Assembly: GCF_013839445.1 (NCBI RefSeq) | Contig: NZ_JACDIT010000001.1 | Span: forward strand, 1,172,658 to 1,236,657 | Direction of reading: 5' to 3' | DNA: 64,000 nt | Source of the DNA: Chthonobacter albigriseus | GTDB lineage: Bacteria; Pseudomonadota; Alphaproteobacteria; Rhizobiales; Pleomorphomonadaceae | In this document: positions 7,828 to 16,548 of the stretch, piece after piece | Layout of the letters: the number at the start of each line of letters is the position of its first letter | How positions within the stretch are numbered: the first letter of the stretch is position 1 | Program-made: the position numbers and the translations under genes | Notes under the pieces: model-generated | Database searches by the model: none | What the model was told of the DNA's origin: nothing | What the model saw: the letters and a program-made list of their open reading frames with translations, nothing else

Positions 7828-9306
7828 TTAAACTTCGGTCCCTTCTCCCGATGCGGAGACCGGCGATGACGGGGCAATCTGCTGGATGCGCTTCTGCTTC
7901 GATCTGGGGGGCGCTGGGTAAGACCGCCGCGCAGCGATCGAGGTATTGAGCGTGTCGGAGGCGACGACCGAAGCGGCACGACAACGTCGCCCAAGTCCGC
8001 CATCGCCTGCTTGAGACTGGCGATCGTCGTTCCCTCGGACAGTTGACCTACCAGGATGGACCAGGTGCTTCGGATCAAACCGTGGTCGTTTGAAACGAGG
8101 ATCTGCAACAGACGCGCCGTTAGGGGAGCCACGGCGACTGCGTCTGGCGTCTGCTTTCCGCTCAAACACGTCGCGCAAGATTGAGAGCGTCCACGGATCA
8201 ATGATGCGGCTTGGGTCTATTGTGGTTTCGTCGAAGTTCCGGACAATGGCGACCGGCTCATATCGCCTCGAGAAGCTGGCTCGAGGGTTGGTGACGGCAA
8301 CAACAACATTGGTGCGCGGCGGGCGCCTGCCGGCCGCATTGCTGCAGTTACCATTTGCAGGAGACCGCCGGCTCCTAAGCTGACGTACGAGTTCGACTTT
8401 TCCATCTCGCCGAAGCCCGACGATCGCCTCACCGGCTTGTCTCAATTCTCGGAGGAATTTGGCGAGATCTCCCATCGGCTGGGCAAACTTCAGCCGTCCT
8501 GTTGCTTCGAACAGGGCCAGAGCCGTTTTAGGGCAGGACGGCGGAGGGCCCATCCAGTCCGGCTTGAGCACGTATCGGACGGCAGCCGCTGGATCGGCTT
8601 CCAGCCTCGGGCCCGCCACCGCAGCTTTCAGAAATCGGCGACACCATTCTTGCACACCGAGGCACCAGACCTCGTCTTCCGCATCGGCCTGGCAAACCTG
8701 AAGAAGCACATGGGCGTGCAGGTGCACCAGGTGTTCGACAGTTGTACCGGCGGGGCGGTCTTTTGATGACGGGCAATGAGTTGAGCGTAGAAGGACGCAT
8801 ACGCCGAAGCGCTTCTTCATCTCGGGAGCCAAGCGGGAGAGCAGGCGATGGAGATCACCACTAGCCTCTCTCAAACCGGAAACTGGCGTGGGCGGACCGG
8901 CAGTCACGACGAGCTGCGCAACCGCGGAGCCACGTGGCAGGAGCTTGTCGCAAAAGTACTGTGCAGCGAGGCCCAGCGGCGCCCGTTCGCGCTGCGCAAT
9001 CACGGGGAGCATATTGACTGCGCGGTAGGCCTCTACGCGTCGGTGGTGACCTGTGAGGATGCCGTACTCAGTCAGCTTTGACTCGGTCCTTACCTCAAGG
9101 CCGGCTTTCTCCAGCAGCTCTGCCCAGGTATGAGAAGCGTCAAGGATACGTTTGCGGCGTGCTTGTTTACGGCTCCACTCGGCCGGCGAGTCTTCCTCGC
9201 CGGTGTTCTGAAAGAGAATATCGTCGGATGAGAACACTTGTTCGCCGGTGAGCCGATCTCCGCGAGACCATCTACCGCCGCTGCGGAAGCTCGTCGCGGC
9301 GACCAT
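7828..9306 (-). CDS. Putative HUH-type (rolling-circle) replication initiator
   Basis: A 492-residue protein that I read as a Rep-like HUH endonuclease. VEHLVHLHAHVLLQV (about 190-204) gives the His-hydrophobic-His metal motif, and AAAVRYVLKP (about 240-249) gives a candidate catalytic Tyr with a following Lys, as in Rep_1-type nickases. An Arg/Lys-rich tail follows. The ATG overlaps the HTH gene's stop as TGATG, so the two are translationally coupled. Its presence with an integrase and an AlpA-like protein suggests an element that can nick and replicate after excision. Assignment rests on motifs only. Confidence 0.6.
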   Translation of the reverse strand: MVAATSFRSGGRWSRGDRLTGEQVFSSDDILFQNTGEEDSPAEWSRKQARRKRILDASHTWAELLEKAGLEVRTESKLTEYGILTGHHRRVEAYRAVNMLPVIAQRERAPLGLAAQYFCDKLLPRGSAVAQLVVTAGPPTPVSGLREASGDLHRLLSRLAPEMKKRFGVCVLLRSTHCPSSKDRPAGTTVEHLVHLHAHVLLQVCQADAEDEVWCLGVQEWCRRFLKAAVAGPRLEADPAAAVRYVLKPDWMGPPPSCPKTALALFEATGRLKFAQPMGDLAKFLRELRQAGEAIVGLRRDGKVELVRQLRSRRSPANGNCSNAAGRRPPRTNVVVAVTNPRASFSRRYEPVAIVRNFDETTIDPSRIIDPWTLSILRDVFERKADARRSRRGSPNGASVADPRFKRPRFDPKHLVHPGRSTVRGNDDRQSQAGDGGLGRRCRAASVVASDTLNTSIAARRSYPAPPRSKQKRIQQIAPSSPVSASGEGTEV

Positions 9307-9560
9307 CACCGATGGCCCTTTCCGCTCGACGCTGCCGCGGCTTCAGCTGCGATGAAACGCTCGAGCTCTTCACGCAGGATCAGAGTCCGGCCGGCAACGC
9401 GGACCATCTGCAGTGAGCCCTTGGCCTGCATCCGATAGAGCGTCGACCTCGAAAGCCCCGAGTAGCGGACTGCCTCGTTCACTGACAGCGAGTAGGGCAG
9501 AGACAAGCTGGTGGTAGCCGGCAGCGTCCGCGAACGGGTGAAATAGTCTTCCTGGGTCAT
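9306..9560 (-). CDS. AlpA/excisionase-like HTH protein
   Basis: An 84-residue DNA-binding protein with a MerR-type helix-turn-helix typical of AlpA and excisionases: LSVNEAVRYSGLSRSTLYRM, then a beta wing MVRVAGRTLILREELERFI. Such proteins control excision or the integrase promoter. I start it at MTQEDYF because AAGGTGG lies just before that ATG; an upstream TTG would add 12 residues. It overlaps the initiator gene by one base. Confidence 0.8.
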   Translation of the reverse strand: MTQEDYFTRSRTLPATTSLSLPYSLSVNEAVRYSGLSRSTLYRMQAKGSLQMVRVAGRTLILREELERFIAAEAAAASSGKGHR

Positions 9561-9629
9561 GAGCCACCTTGATGTCGCTAGGTGGCCCCCTATCAATCAC
9601 ACCCCATGTCGAGTGTCTTTCACAGAAAC

Positions 9630-10211
9630 TCAAGGCTCTGGCTTTGGCGCCGGCGGAATGCCTCTCAGTTGTTGTTGCTTATGGAAACGGTCGTACCCTT
9701 CTTGTGCTTCAACCTTCCTCATTTTTGATATCCAGTTCCTGAAAGCAGCCGGCGATATAAGGTATCCGAATAGCTCCAGTCGTCGATCGTCGGTCAGATC
9801 GCTGAAAATATAACGAGTTATAGCCGAGTCACACAAACCGTCCTTTCTCATTAGATCTATCATGATGTGGAGCAGAATACTGTAGTGCCATTTTGCTTCT
9901 CCGCGGCCGCCCTTGTCTGAGCCATCACGGAGCCTCAGATCAGATGCGAACTTTGTTATGTCGGACGCACAGAAATCATCAAAAAACTTAATAATCCTTC
10001 TATTAGTCGGTCGATCTATAAGGGACTGCATGGATGAATTAATATTATATCTCAGCATCCAGTCTACGGATTGGGATCTCCTATTGCGTAAATTCGCGTA
10101 GATCTTATTCTCAATCTTTTCCAGGCGCATTGACCAAAGCTTATCAAGCCCCTTCAGATCAAAACCTTTTCCGAAGAGCAAAGATATTATGTGCAGATCT
10201 TCAACGCTCAT
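9630..10211 (-). CDS. AT-rich cargo gene, unknown function
   Basis: A 193-residue cytosolic protein of no family I know, between the integrase (10 bases away) and the HTH gene. It is Ile/Lys/Asn/Asp-rich with predicted helices (LHIISLLFGKGFDLKGLDK; WHYSILLHIMIDLMRKDGL) and a Pro-rich tail. Its codons use A and T far more than any other gene in the window, a sign of recent separate acquisition. Single AT-rich genes in this position in small integrative elements are often defence or fitness cargo, but nothing in the sequence proves it. Confidence 0.6.
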   Translation of the reverse strand: MSVEDLHIISLLFGKGFDLKGLDKLWSMRLEKIENKIYANLRNRRSQSVDWMLRYNINSSMQSLIDRPTNRRIIKFFDDFCASDITKFASDLRLRDGSDKGGRGEAKWHYSILLHIMIDLMRKDGLCDSAITRYIFSDLTDDRRLELFGYLISPAAFRNWISKMRKVEAQEGYDRFHKQQQLRGIPPAPKPEP

Positions 10212-10221
10212 GGGGCGTCTC

Positions 10222-11418
10222 CTAATTCGGATCTGACGAGGTCAAGTAGGCTCTCCACATATCCATCAGCTCGCGCCGCTTTTCCAGAGCGTCACCGCGC
10301 CGGTAGGCACGCTCCGTCGCGTCTCCAACAACATGCGCGAGGGCGGCTTCGGCAATCTCTCTGGGGAAGTCGGTGCACTCACCCGCCCAGTCGCGAAAGC
10401 TCGATCGAAAGCCGTGGACTGTAATCCCGTTGATCTCCATGCGCGTGAACAGAGCTTTGAAGGCCATGTTCGACAAGGGACGACCTCGTTTTGCGCCCGG
10501 AAACACGTAAGCACCAGGATCGGCTGAGTGCCGGAGTGCCGCCACTGAGTTGAGGATCTCGATGCAGCGGCTGCTGAGAGGAACGCGGTGCAGTCGTCCA
10601 GCTTTCATGCGCTCCTTCGGAACGGTCCAGAGCTCGTTATCCCAATCGATCTCACGCCAGGTCGCCCCGAAAACCTCGCCGGCTCGAGCAGCAGTCAGGA
10701 TCGTAAACTCAAGCGCCAGTGCAGAAATGGCGTTCCGGTTGCGGAGTTTGGCAACAAACGCCGGCACCTCACCAAACGGCAGAGCAGGGTGATGTCCGCG
10801 CTGGAGTTTGATGCGTTTCGGCAGGAGATTTTGCAGGTGCCCCCGCCATCGCGCCGGGTTCTCTCCTTGCCGCAAGCCACGGGCCTTGGCGGCATCGAGA
10901 ACTCGCTCTATTCGGCCACGAAGGCGAGAAGCCGTTTCCTGCTTCGTAGACCAGATGGGCTTGAGGCAAGCGAGAACGTCGTCTGTCGTGATTGCGTCGA
11001 TCGCTTTGGCTCGGATCGGCGCCGCATACGTCGTTAGGGTCTGGCGCCACTGGTAGCGATGCTTCTCGTTGCGGAAACCCACTTCGATCTCATCGACAAG
11101 CTGATCGGCGAACTGGCCGAATGTGAGTACGACGGGTGCAATCGCGGCTCTGTTCGCAATCGGGTCGACTCCATCTCTGACCAACCGCCTTGCGCTCTCA
11201 GCACGGGCACGCGCCTCCGCCAGCGAGACATCGCGAGCCGACCCAAGCCCCATCTCCCGCCGTTTTCCGTTCCAGGTGAAGTAGAGGAGCCAACGCTTCC
11301 GGACGGCATCCGCGTCGCGGTTGATCACTAGGTGCAGGCCGTCGCCGTCGGCGTACTTGCCGGGCTCTGTGCGCGTCGCTACCTCACGCGCGGTCAACCG
11401 CTTCGATGTCCTCGGCAT
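10222..11418 (-). CDS. Tyrosine recombinase, P4-type integrase
   Basis: A 398-residue integrase that would insert and excise the element by strand exchange. The N-terminus is the DUF4102 arm-binding domain (KYADGDGLHLVI; RREMGLGSARDVSLAEARA), followed by a SAM-like core-binding region and the catalytic domain with the first Arg in ILTAARAGEVFGATW, HGFRSSFRDWAGE (HxxR box) and the C-terminal AHVVGDATERAYRRGD with the nucleophile Tyr. Full length, no damage seen. The attachment site should lie just upstream, since P4-type integrases usually sit at one end of their element. Confidence 0.95.
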   Translation of the reverse strand: MPRTSKRLTAREVATRTEPGKYADGDGLHLVINRDADAVRKRWLLYFTWNGKRREMGLGSARDVSLAEARARAESARRLVRDGVDPIANRAAIAPVVLTFGQFADQLVDEIEVGFRNEKHRYQWRQTLTTYAAPIRAKAIDAITTDDVLACLKPIWSTKQETASRLRGRIERVLDAAKARGLRQGENPARWRGHLQNLLPKRIKLQRGHHPALPFGEVPAFVAKLRNRNAISALALEFTILTAARAGEVFGATWREIDWDNELWTVPKERMKAGRLHRVPLSSRCIEILNSVAALRHSADPGAYVFPGAKRGRPLSNMAFKALFTRMEINGITVHGFRSSFRDWAGECTDFPREIAEAALAHVVGDATERAYRRGDALEKRRELMDMWRAYLTSSDPN

Positions 11419-11512
11419 TATTCGGCCCCACTATCGGCCCCACTCCTGAACTGGGATTGTAGGACATTCTGTGGGACACGTGGAGAAGCAAACTGGTATT
11501 AGTCCTCGGCAT
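11408..11512. repeat. Direct repeat ATGCCGAGGAC, two copies
   Basis: The 11-mer that forms the integrase start (minus strand ATGCCGAGGAC) recurs 94 bases upstream, at 11502-11512. The intervening DNA holds the tandem repeat and may hold the attachment core. The second copy could be the trace of an older insertion or of a related element's integrase start. Confidence 0.35.
11422..11445. repeat. Tandem 12-base repeat upstream of the integrase
   Basis: TCGGCCCCACTA followed directly by TCGGCCCCACTC, ending three bases from the integrase start codon. Short tandem repeats here are typical of arm-type integrase binding sites or an autoregulatory operator. Inferred role only. Confidence 0.45.
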
Positions 11513-11830
11513 TTGGCGGTTCTCCGACACCCACAGAGACGGCCTGAGACGGCAGTACGGTGGACCTTGGCTCCACCAACTCCCCTTCCGCTGCGCTGCT
11601 GAACCGAAGCCTTCCGGCTGGTCCGGCTTCATGTCTCGTTGCAGCCTCGGGGCAACTCCCGTCTCTGTGCGTAGGGCTCTGCTGACGATCCCGCTGCCGG
11701 CGCGGCCTCGTCGGCGTCCGGACGCACGGGATGCTGAAGGAGGAGACGCCCTGCCTCTAACCGGCGTCGGCCATCCGCTCTCTCGCCGGCTCGCTCCTCC
11801 GTCGGCGTGCAATCCGGTTCTTGGACGCTC
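11446..11830. other. Gap at the right end of the element: no gene seen
   Basis: The gap of about 410 bases between integrase and hydrolase contains the repeats listed above and a six-base hairpin (GGTGGA / TCCACC at 11559-11577). It contains no intact gene or cloverleaf. The right attachment site is expected here, but I could not find its partner at the other end of the element. Confidence 0.4.
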
Positions 11831-12646
11831 TCAAGCGGGCCGGAGAAGCTCGGTCAAGCTCCGGCCCGCCTCGCTGGCGGGATCGTCGAGCTGCAGCACG
11901 CAGCTCATGTGGTTGGCGTTCGCAAGAATCGTTCGTGTCGCGTCGACATGCTGCGCGACGAGCCGTGACCGGAACGCCGCCGCCTGGCTGTGAAAGGGTT
12001 CGGTCTCCTGATCGCCGTGGATGATTCTCACCGGGCCGCCAGCGGCATGGTGGCGGGCCAGCGGGGAAAAGGACCGGACTTCCTCGTCGGTGATGCCGAT
12101 CAGCGGCGCCAGGAAGGACGACTGGAGCGGTGCCAGATCGTAGACCCCGCTGAGGAGGAACGCGCCGCGAAGGCTCTTCCCCCGATCGGAGTCGAGCAGG
12201 AAAGTGCACAAGTGCGCCCCCGCGGAATGTCCGCCGACGGTGATCCGATCCGGATCGCCGCCATAGGATCGCGCATGATCCTGAAGCCAGCGGGCTGCGC
12301 GACGGACCTGATCGACGATGACAGCCATTCGGACGGCCGGCATCAGGGAATAGTCCATCACCGCCGCGATGGCTCCCGCAGCGGTGACGGTGCGGGAGAC
12401 GAAGGAGAAGTCGCTCTTGGAGAACATGCGCCAATAGCCGCCGTGCACGAACAGGTGCACGGGCCGAGGCCTTGCCGCGCCATCAGGCATGAAGAGATCC
12501 AGCGTTTCGTCCGGCGACCCGCCGTAGGCAACATCGAGCACCGCCGGCCCGGCCTGGCGGGCCTCGGCGCTCCGCGAGGCATAGGCGGTCAGGTAGCCAT
12601 CGAAATCGGCGACGTGATCCCGCGTCCGGAACAGATCCTTCTCCAC
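11831..12646 (-). CDS. Alpha/beta hydrolase (HGGYW esterase/formamidase-like)
   Basis: A 271-residue cytosolic alpha/beta hydrolase. It has the oxyanion motif LFVHGGYW (about 86-93), the nucleophile elbow GGHSAGAHL, a candidate acid in IIHGDQETEPF and the catalytic His in ANANHMSC. HGGYW is typical of arylformamidase and HSL-like esterases. It is the last gene of the operon after the aldehyde dehydrogenase (26-base gap), so it may open an ester, lactone or amide in the same catabolic route rather than act on formylkynurenine. Substrate unknown. Confidence 0.85.
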   Translation of the reverse strand: MEKDLFRTRDHVADFDGYLTAYASRSAEARQAGPAVLDVAYGGSPDETLDLFMPDGAARPRPVHLFVHGGYWRMFSKSDFSFVSRTVTAAGAIAAVMDYSLMPAVRMAVIVDQVRRAARWLQDHARSYGGDPDRITVGGHSAGAHLCTFLLDSDRGKSLRGAFLLSGVYDLAPLQSSFLAPLIGITDEEVRSFSPLARHHAAGGPVRIIHGDQETEPFHSQAAAFRSRLVAQHVDATRTILANANHMSCVLQLDDPASEAGRSLTELLRPA

Positions 12647-12672
12647 GCCTTCCCCTTCCGTCGGTCCGCCGG

Positions 12673-14166
12673 TCAGAAGGCGGCGGCGATGTATTTTGGC
12701 TCCAGGAATTCCAGAATGCCATGGTGGCCGCCCTCACGCCCGAGACCGCTTTGCTTGACCCCGCCGAACGGGGCCGCGGGATCGGAGACGAGACCACGGT
12801 TGAGCCCGATCATCCCAGCCTCGATGCGGCCGGAGACACGAAGCCCACGCCCGATATCCCGGGTGAAGATATAGGCCGCCAGCCCGTATTCAGTATTGTT
12901 CGCCTCAGCGACGACCTCGTCCTCACTTTCGAACCGGTAGATCGGCGCGACCGGACCGAAGATCTCCTCGCGGGCCATGGCGGCGGTCGTCGGGACATCG
13001 GTGATGACGGTCGGCGGGTAGAAGTGTCCGCTACCCGCAGTGGGCGTCCCGCCGCAGTGGATCCTGCCGCCCCGCTGCCTGGCATCCTCGACGAGACGAT
13101 GGATCTTGGAAACGGCAGCTGCCGTGATCATGGGGCCGCATTCGGTGAGGGGGTCGATTCCGGGGCCGACCTTCAGAGCCGTCATGCGTTCGGTCAAGCG
13201 CCGGACGAAGGCATCATGTACGCCGGCCTGGACGAAGATCCGGTTGGCCGCCGTGCAGGCCTCGCCGGCGTTGCGCATCTTCGCCAGCATCGTGCCATCG
13301 ACCGCCACGTCGAGGTCCGCGTCGTCGAACACGATGACCGGTGCGTTGCCCCCGAGTTCCATCGAGCAACTGATCACGTTCTTCGCCGCCTCTGCCAGCA
13401 GAAGACGACCGACCCCGGTGGAGCCGGTGAAGGACAGCTTGCGCACGCGCGGATCGGCGAGCATGGCTGCCGTGACAGGGCCCGGGGTGGAGGTGGTGAT
13501 CACGTTGACGACGCCGGGCGGAACGCCGGCTTCGGCATAAAGGTCGGCAAGCGCATAGGCCGTCAGCGGCGTTTCGCTGGCCGGCTTGAGAACCACGGTG
13601 CAGCCGGCGGCCAGCGCGGGCGCGATCTTTCGGGTCGCCATCGCGGCCGGGAAGTTCCAGGGCGTGATCAGCACCGCGATGCCGATCGGCTGGTAATCGA
13701 CGATGATGCGGTTGGCGCCGGCAGGGGCGAGCGCGAAGTCGCCCGGGATGCGGACGGCTTCCTCCGCGTTCCAGCGGAAGAATTCCGCGGCGTAGGCGAC
13801 CTCGCCGCGCGCGTCGCGGAGCGCCTTGCCGTTCTCCAGGGAGATCAGCGCAGCCAGCGCGTCCGCTCGCTCCACCATCAGCTCGAAACAGCGGCGCAGG
13901 ATCTCCGACCGGCGCCGGGGGGGCGTCGCGGCCCAGGTCGGAGCGGCGGCCGCGGCAGCTTCCACCGCGGCCGCCGCATCGGCGACGGTCGCGTCGGGTA
14001 CATGCGCCAGCACCGTTCCGGTAGACGGGTCTGTCACGGCGATCCTGCCGCCGGCTTCGCCGTCGCACCAGCGACCGGCGATGTACAGCCCGCGGGCGTG
14101 ACGGGAAGCCGGCGTGGGCATGTCGGCGTCTGTGGCGCCTGACTCGGACTGAAGAGATGCTGTCAT
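12673..14166 (-). CDS. NAD(P)-dependent aldehyde dehydrogenase (succinate-semialdehyde type)
   Basis: A 497-residue aldehyde dehydrogenase. It has the cofactor motif [18 protein letters not shown], the general-base Glu in [12 protein letters not shown], the catalytic Cys in [11 protein letters not shown], and EIFGPVAPI. The overall pattern matches succinate-semialdehyde dehydrogenase and related GabD-like enzymes. The start at MTASLQSE is chosen because the upstream extension would run into the Fe-alcohol dehydrogenase gene. The 34-base gap to that gene suggests alcohol to aldehyde to acid in one operon. The true aldehyde is not identifiable. Confidence 0.93.
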   Translation of the reverse strand: MTASLQSESGATDADMPTPASRHARGLYIAGRWCDGEAGGRIAVTDPSTGTVLAHVPDATVADAAAAVEAAAAAAPTWAATPPRRRSEILRRCFELMVERADALAALISLENGKALRDARGEVAYAAEFFRWNAEEAVRIPGDFALAPAGANRIIVDYQPIGIAVLITPWNFPAAMATRKIAPALAAGCTVVLKPASETPLTAYALADLYAEAGVPPGVVNVITTSTPGPVTAAMLADPRVRKLSFTGSTGVGRLLLAEAAKNVISCSMELGGNAPVIVFDDADLDVAVDGTMLAKMRNAGEACTAANRIFVQAGVHDAFVRRLTERMTALKVGPGIDPLTECGPMITAAAVSKIHRLVEDARQRGGRIHCGGTPTAGSGHFYPPTVITDVPTTAAMAREEIFGPVAPIYRFESEDEVVAEANNTEYGLAAYIFTRDIGRGLRVSGRIEAGMIGLNRGLVSDPAAPFGGVKQSGLGREGGHHGILEFLEPKYIAAAF

Positions 14167-14200
14167 CGCGGTGGATCCTGACGGATGGATGGACGAGGGC

Positions 14201-15427
14201 TCAAACGGCGGCGGCGGCGAGGTCGCCACGCCAGGCCGCGCCGACCAGGCGAAGCATGGCGTCACGGTCGATGGGTCGGGGATTGTTCTTGACCAGGCGC
14301 TCGATCCCGGCCGCCTGCTCCGCGGTCCAGGCGATCCTGTCTTCCGGCAGTCCGAGCTTATCGAGGCTCGGCGTGATTCCGATCGCAGCGAACAGGCGCG
14401 CCACCTCCCCGATCGCGGCATCCGCCCTGGCATCTTCGGACAGCCCTGCGGTGTCCAGACCAAGCGCGTCGGCCACCTCGGCCAGTTCGGCCATCGCCGC
14501 GGACCGGTTGTAGGCCATGACGTAGGGCATCAGGGTCGCGACGCCGAGGCCGTGCGGCGTGTGGGTGAGTGCGCCGGCCGGGTACTGGATCGCATGGGCG
14601 GCCGCGGTTCCCGCCGTGCCGAAGGCGCAGCCGGCGGCGAGCGCTCCCATCATGACGTCGGCGCGCGCCGCTTCGTCCGAGCCGTCCCGGCAGGCCCTCT
14701 CCAGGCTTCGGCCGAGAAGCCGGATCGCCAGGAGGGCAAAATGGTCGGTGAGGGCGCTCTTGCCGATGAACACGTGCCGCTGCGGGAGATCGGCGGTCGC
14801 ATCGCGCCGGGCGGCCGTGAAGGCCTCGATGGCGTGGGTCAGCGCGTCGGCTCCGGCGATGGCGGTGAGGCCCGGCGGGCAGGAGAGCGTGAGGTCCGGG
14901 TCGCAGATCGCCGCGGCGGGGATCAGGTGCGGGCTGGAGATGCCGACCTTCAAGGTCCGGTCCGGGTCGGAGATGACCGCGACGGGCGTGGCTTCCGAAC
15001 CGGTGCCGGCGGTGGTCGGCACGGCAATCACCGGCAGCGTCGGTCCGGGAACCTTGAACTCGCCGTAGTAGTCCTGGATCCGGCCGCCGTGGCTGAGGAG
15101 GAGTGAGGCGCACTTGGCCATGTCGAGGCAGCTGCCGCCGCCGATCCCGATCACCATCTCCGGGCGGAAGGCCCGCGCCTCCTCGGCGCAGACGGCGGCG
15201 CTGTCACGCGGGACGTCGGGCTCGACCCGGGCGAAGACATGGACGTCCACCGCGCTCGACCGCAGGATCGCGACGAGTTCCTCGAACGCCGCCGTTCCCG
15301 CAAAACGCTCGTCGGTGCAGATCAGGGCCCTCGATCCGACCCGGGCGGCGACGGCCCCGAGGGCGGCGCGTTGTCCCTTACCGAACAGGATCTCCCGCGG
15401 AAGGCGGAGGGCTGCGAAGAGGCTCAT
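14201..15427 (-). CDS. Iron-containing alcohol dehydrogenase
   Basis: A 408-residue group III Fe-dependent alcohol dehydrogenase, using NAD(P). It shows the cofactor loop GIGGGSCLDMAK, PTTAGTGSEATP, and metal-ligand segments DALTHAIEAF, HAIQYP and LTHTPHGLGVA with the Asp and three His. The start MSLFAALR overlaps the upstream stop as ATGA. Close relatives act as lactaldehyde, 1,3-propanediol or hydroxy-acid dehydrogenases. In this operon it probably oxidises a polyol- or hydroxyacid-derived alcohol before the aldehyde dehydrogenase step. Confidence 0.93.
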   Translation of the reverse strand: MSLFAALRLPREILFGKGQRAALGAVAARVGSRALICTDERFAGTAAFEELVAILRSSAVDVHVFARVEPDVPRDSAAVCAEEARAFRPEMVIGIGGGSCLDMAKCASLLLSHGGRIQDYYGEFKVPGPTLPVIAVPTTAGTGSEATPVAVISDPDRTLKVGISSPHLIPAAAICDPDLTLSCPPGLTAIAGADALTHAIEAFTAARRDATADLPQRHVFIGKSALTDHFALLAIRLLGRSLERACRDGSDEAARADVMMGALAAGCAFGTAGTAAAHAIQYPAGALTHTPHGLGVATLMPYVMAYNRSAAMAELAEVADALGLDTAGLSEDARADAAIGEVARLFAAIGITPSLDKLGLPEDRIAWTAEQAAGIERLVKNNPRPIDRDAMLRLVGAAWRGDLAAAAV

Positions 15428-16461
15428 GATGGCGTTTCCCGTCGGCTGAGGTTCTTGTGTAGGGATAGGTCGTTGAGCCGGGCCCAAAGCCCGGGATCCA
15501 CCTCGAAGCCGGCATTCGCGGCCTGCGTCCGGCGCCTGCGTGCCCCATCGCCCGGTATGCTCACCGGCGTTTCGGGGTCGGCGGAAGGCGCCGCACGGAC
15601 GAAATCCAGGTAGTCGGCAATGCGCCGGAGGAGATCAGTCGAACCGCAGGTGTCGAGGACGAGGAAGATGTCGCCCTTGTTGCAGACCGCCTCCGCGTCG
15701 AGCGTTCCGCGTATCGAGGGCGCGAACGGCGTTCCGGCGACGGCGGCCACGATGAGTTCGATCGCCAAGCCGAGCGCGTAGCCCTTGGCCTGCCCGAAGG
15801 GTGCGATGGCCCCGTCCCTGGCACGGACGGCATCGGTCGTAGGCCGCCCGTCGGCGTCGGTGGCCCAACCGGGCTGCAGCGGCCGGCCGATCGCGGCGTG
15901 ATGATGGATCTTCCCCATCGACACTTCGCTGGTGGCCAGATCGACGACGAATGGAGCGCCGTCGGCCGAAGGCACGCCGATCGCGATCGGGTTCGTCCCA
16001 AGCACCCGGCTCGTGCCGCCGTGAGGGTGGACGAGCGCTTCGCTGGACGACATCGCGATCCCGATGCGTCCGGTCGAAGCGATCGCCTCGACGTACTGGG
16101 CGAGCATGCCGAGATGCTGGGCGTTGCTCACGGCGGCGAGTGCGACGCCGGTCCGGCCGACCCGCTCCAGCAGGCGGTCGAGCGCTGCGAAAGCCACGAC
16201 AGGACCTAGTCCGCGCAGCCCGTCGCCTTCGAGCACTCCCTCCGATCGCCACCGGAACTCGCCTTGCGACACCGGGTCCGCCAGGCCGCGTTCGATGCGC
16301 CGGAGCAGCCTGGGCAGACGCTGAAGACCGTGTGACGGGTGGCCTCTCAGCTCGGCTTCCACGAGGATGCCGGCCTGGATCTGCGCCGATTTTTCGGGGA
16401 CGCCGTACCCGCGAAGAAGCCCTACGGCAAGGTCTTGCGCGTCCCGCTCACAGACTCTCAA
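15424..16461 (-). CDS. Ldh_2-family malate/L-lactate (hydroxyacid) dehydrogenase
   Basis: A 345-residue NAD(P)-dependent dehydrogenase of the ComC/ureidoglycolate/diketogulonate-reductase family, which reduces or oxidises 2-oxo/2-hydroxy acids. Conserved HPSHGLQRLPR (41-51), SNAQHLGMLAQYVE, LGTNPIAIGVP and FGQAKGYALGLAIE are present. The best start is TTG; no ATG fits the N-terminus. It is the first gene of the operon, 87 bases from the divergent GntR gene, with the operator palindrome just upstream, so it is likely repressed by that regulator. Confidence 0.9.
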   Translation of the reverse strand: MRVCERDAQDLAVGLLRGYGVPEKSAQIQAGILVEAELRGHPSHGLQRLPRLLRRIERGLADPVSQGEFRWRSEGVLEGDGLRGLGPVVAFAALDRLLERVGRTGVALAAVSNAQHLGMLAQYVEAIASTGRIGIAMSSSEALVHPHGGTSRVLGTNPIAIGVPSADGAPFVVDLATSEVSMGKIHHHAAIGRPLQPGWATDADGRPTTDAVRARDGAIAPFGQAKGYALGLAIELIVAAVAGTPFAPSIRGTLDAEAVCNKGDIFLVLDTCGSTDLLRRIADYLDFVRAAPSADPETPVSIPGDGARRRRTQAANAGFEVDPGLWARLNDLSLHKNLSRRETPS

Positions 16462-16475
16462 CGGCCCGCCTCCAA

Positions 16476-16496
16476 AATCCTATACGATATAGGATT
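16476..16496. promoter_or_regulatory. Perfect 9-3-9 palindromic operator for the GntR regulator
   Basis: Half-sites AATCCTATA and TATAGGATT flank the spacer CGA exactly. It lies between divergent genes, 15 bases from the Ldh_2 TTG and 53 bases from the GntR start. GntR/FCD regulators commonly bind such AT-rich palindromes next to their own gene. It would control both directions. Confidence 0.75.
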
Positions 16497-16548
16497 GAAT
16501 GTATGCGAGCATCATGATACGACTGCCCTGTGTCAAGGGGCAAAAGAT

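Noticed and set aside
11559-11578. Possible tRNA 3' end (GGCTCCACCA) beside the integrase
   Set aside because: No T-loop consensus, anticodon arm or acceptor partner upstream; it is only a short hairpin.
12721-14142. 473-residue plus-strand frame
   Set aside because: Antisense to the aldehyde dehydrogenase with intact catalytic motifs; no domain in the frame.
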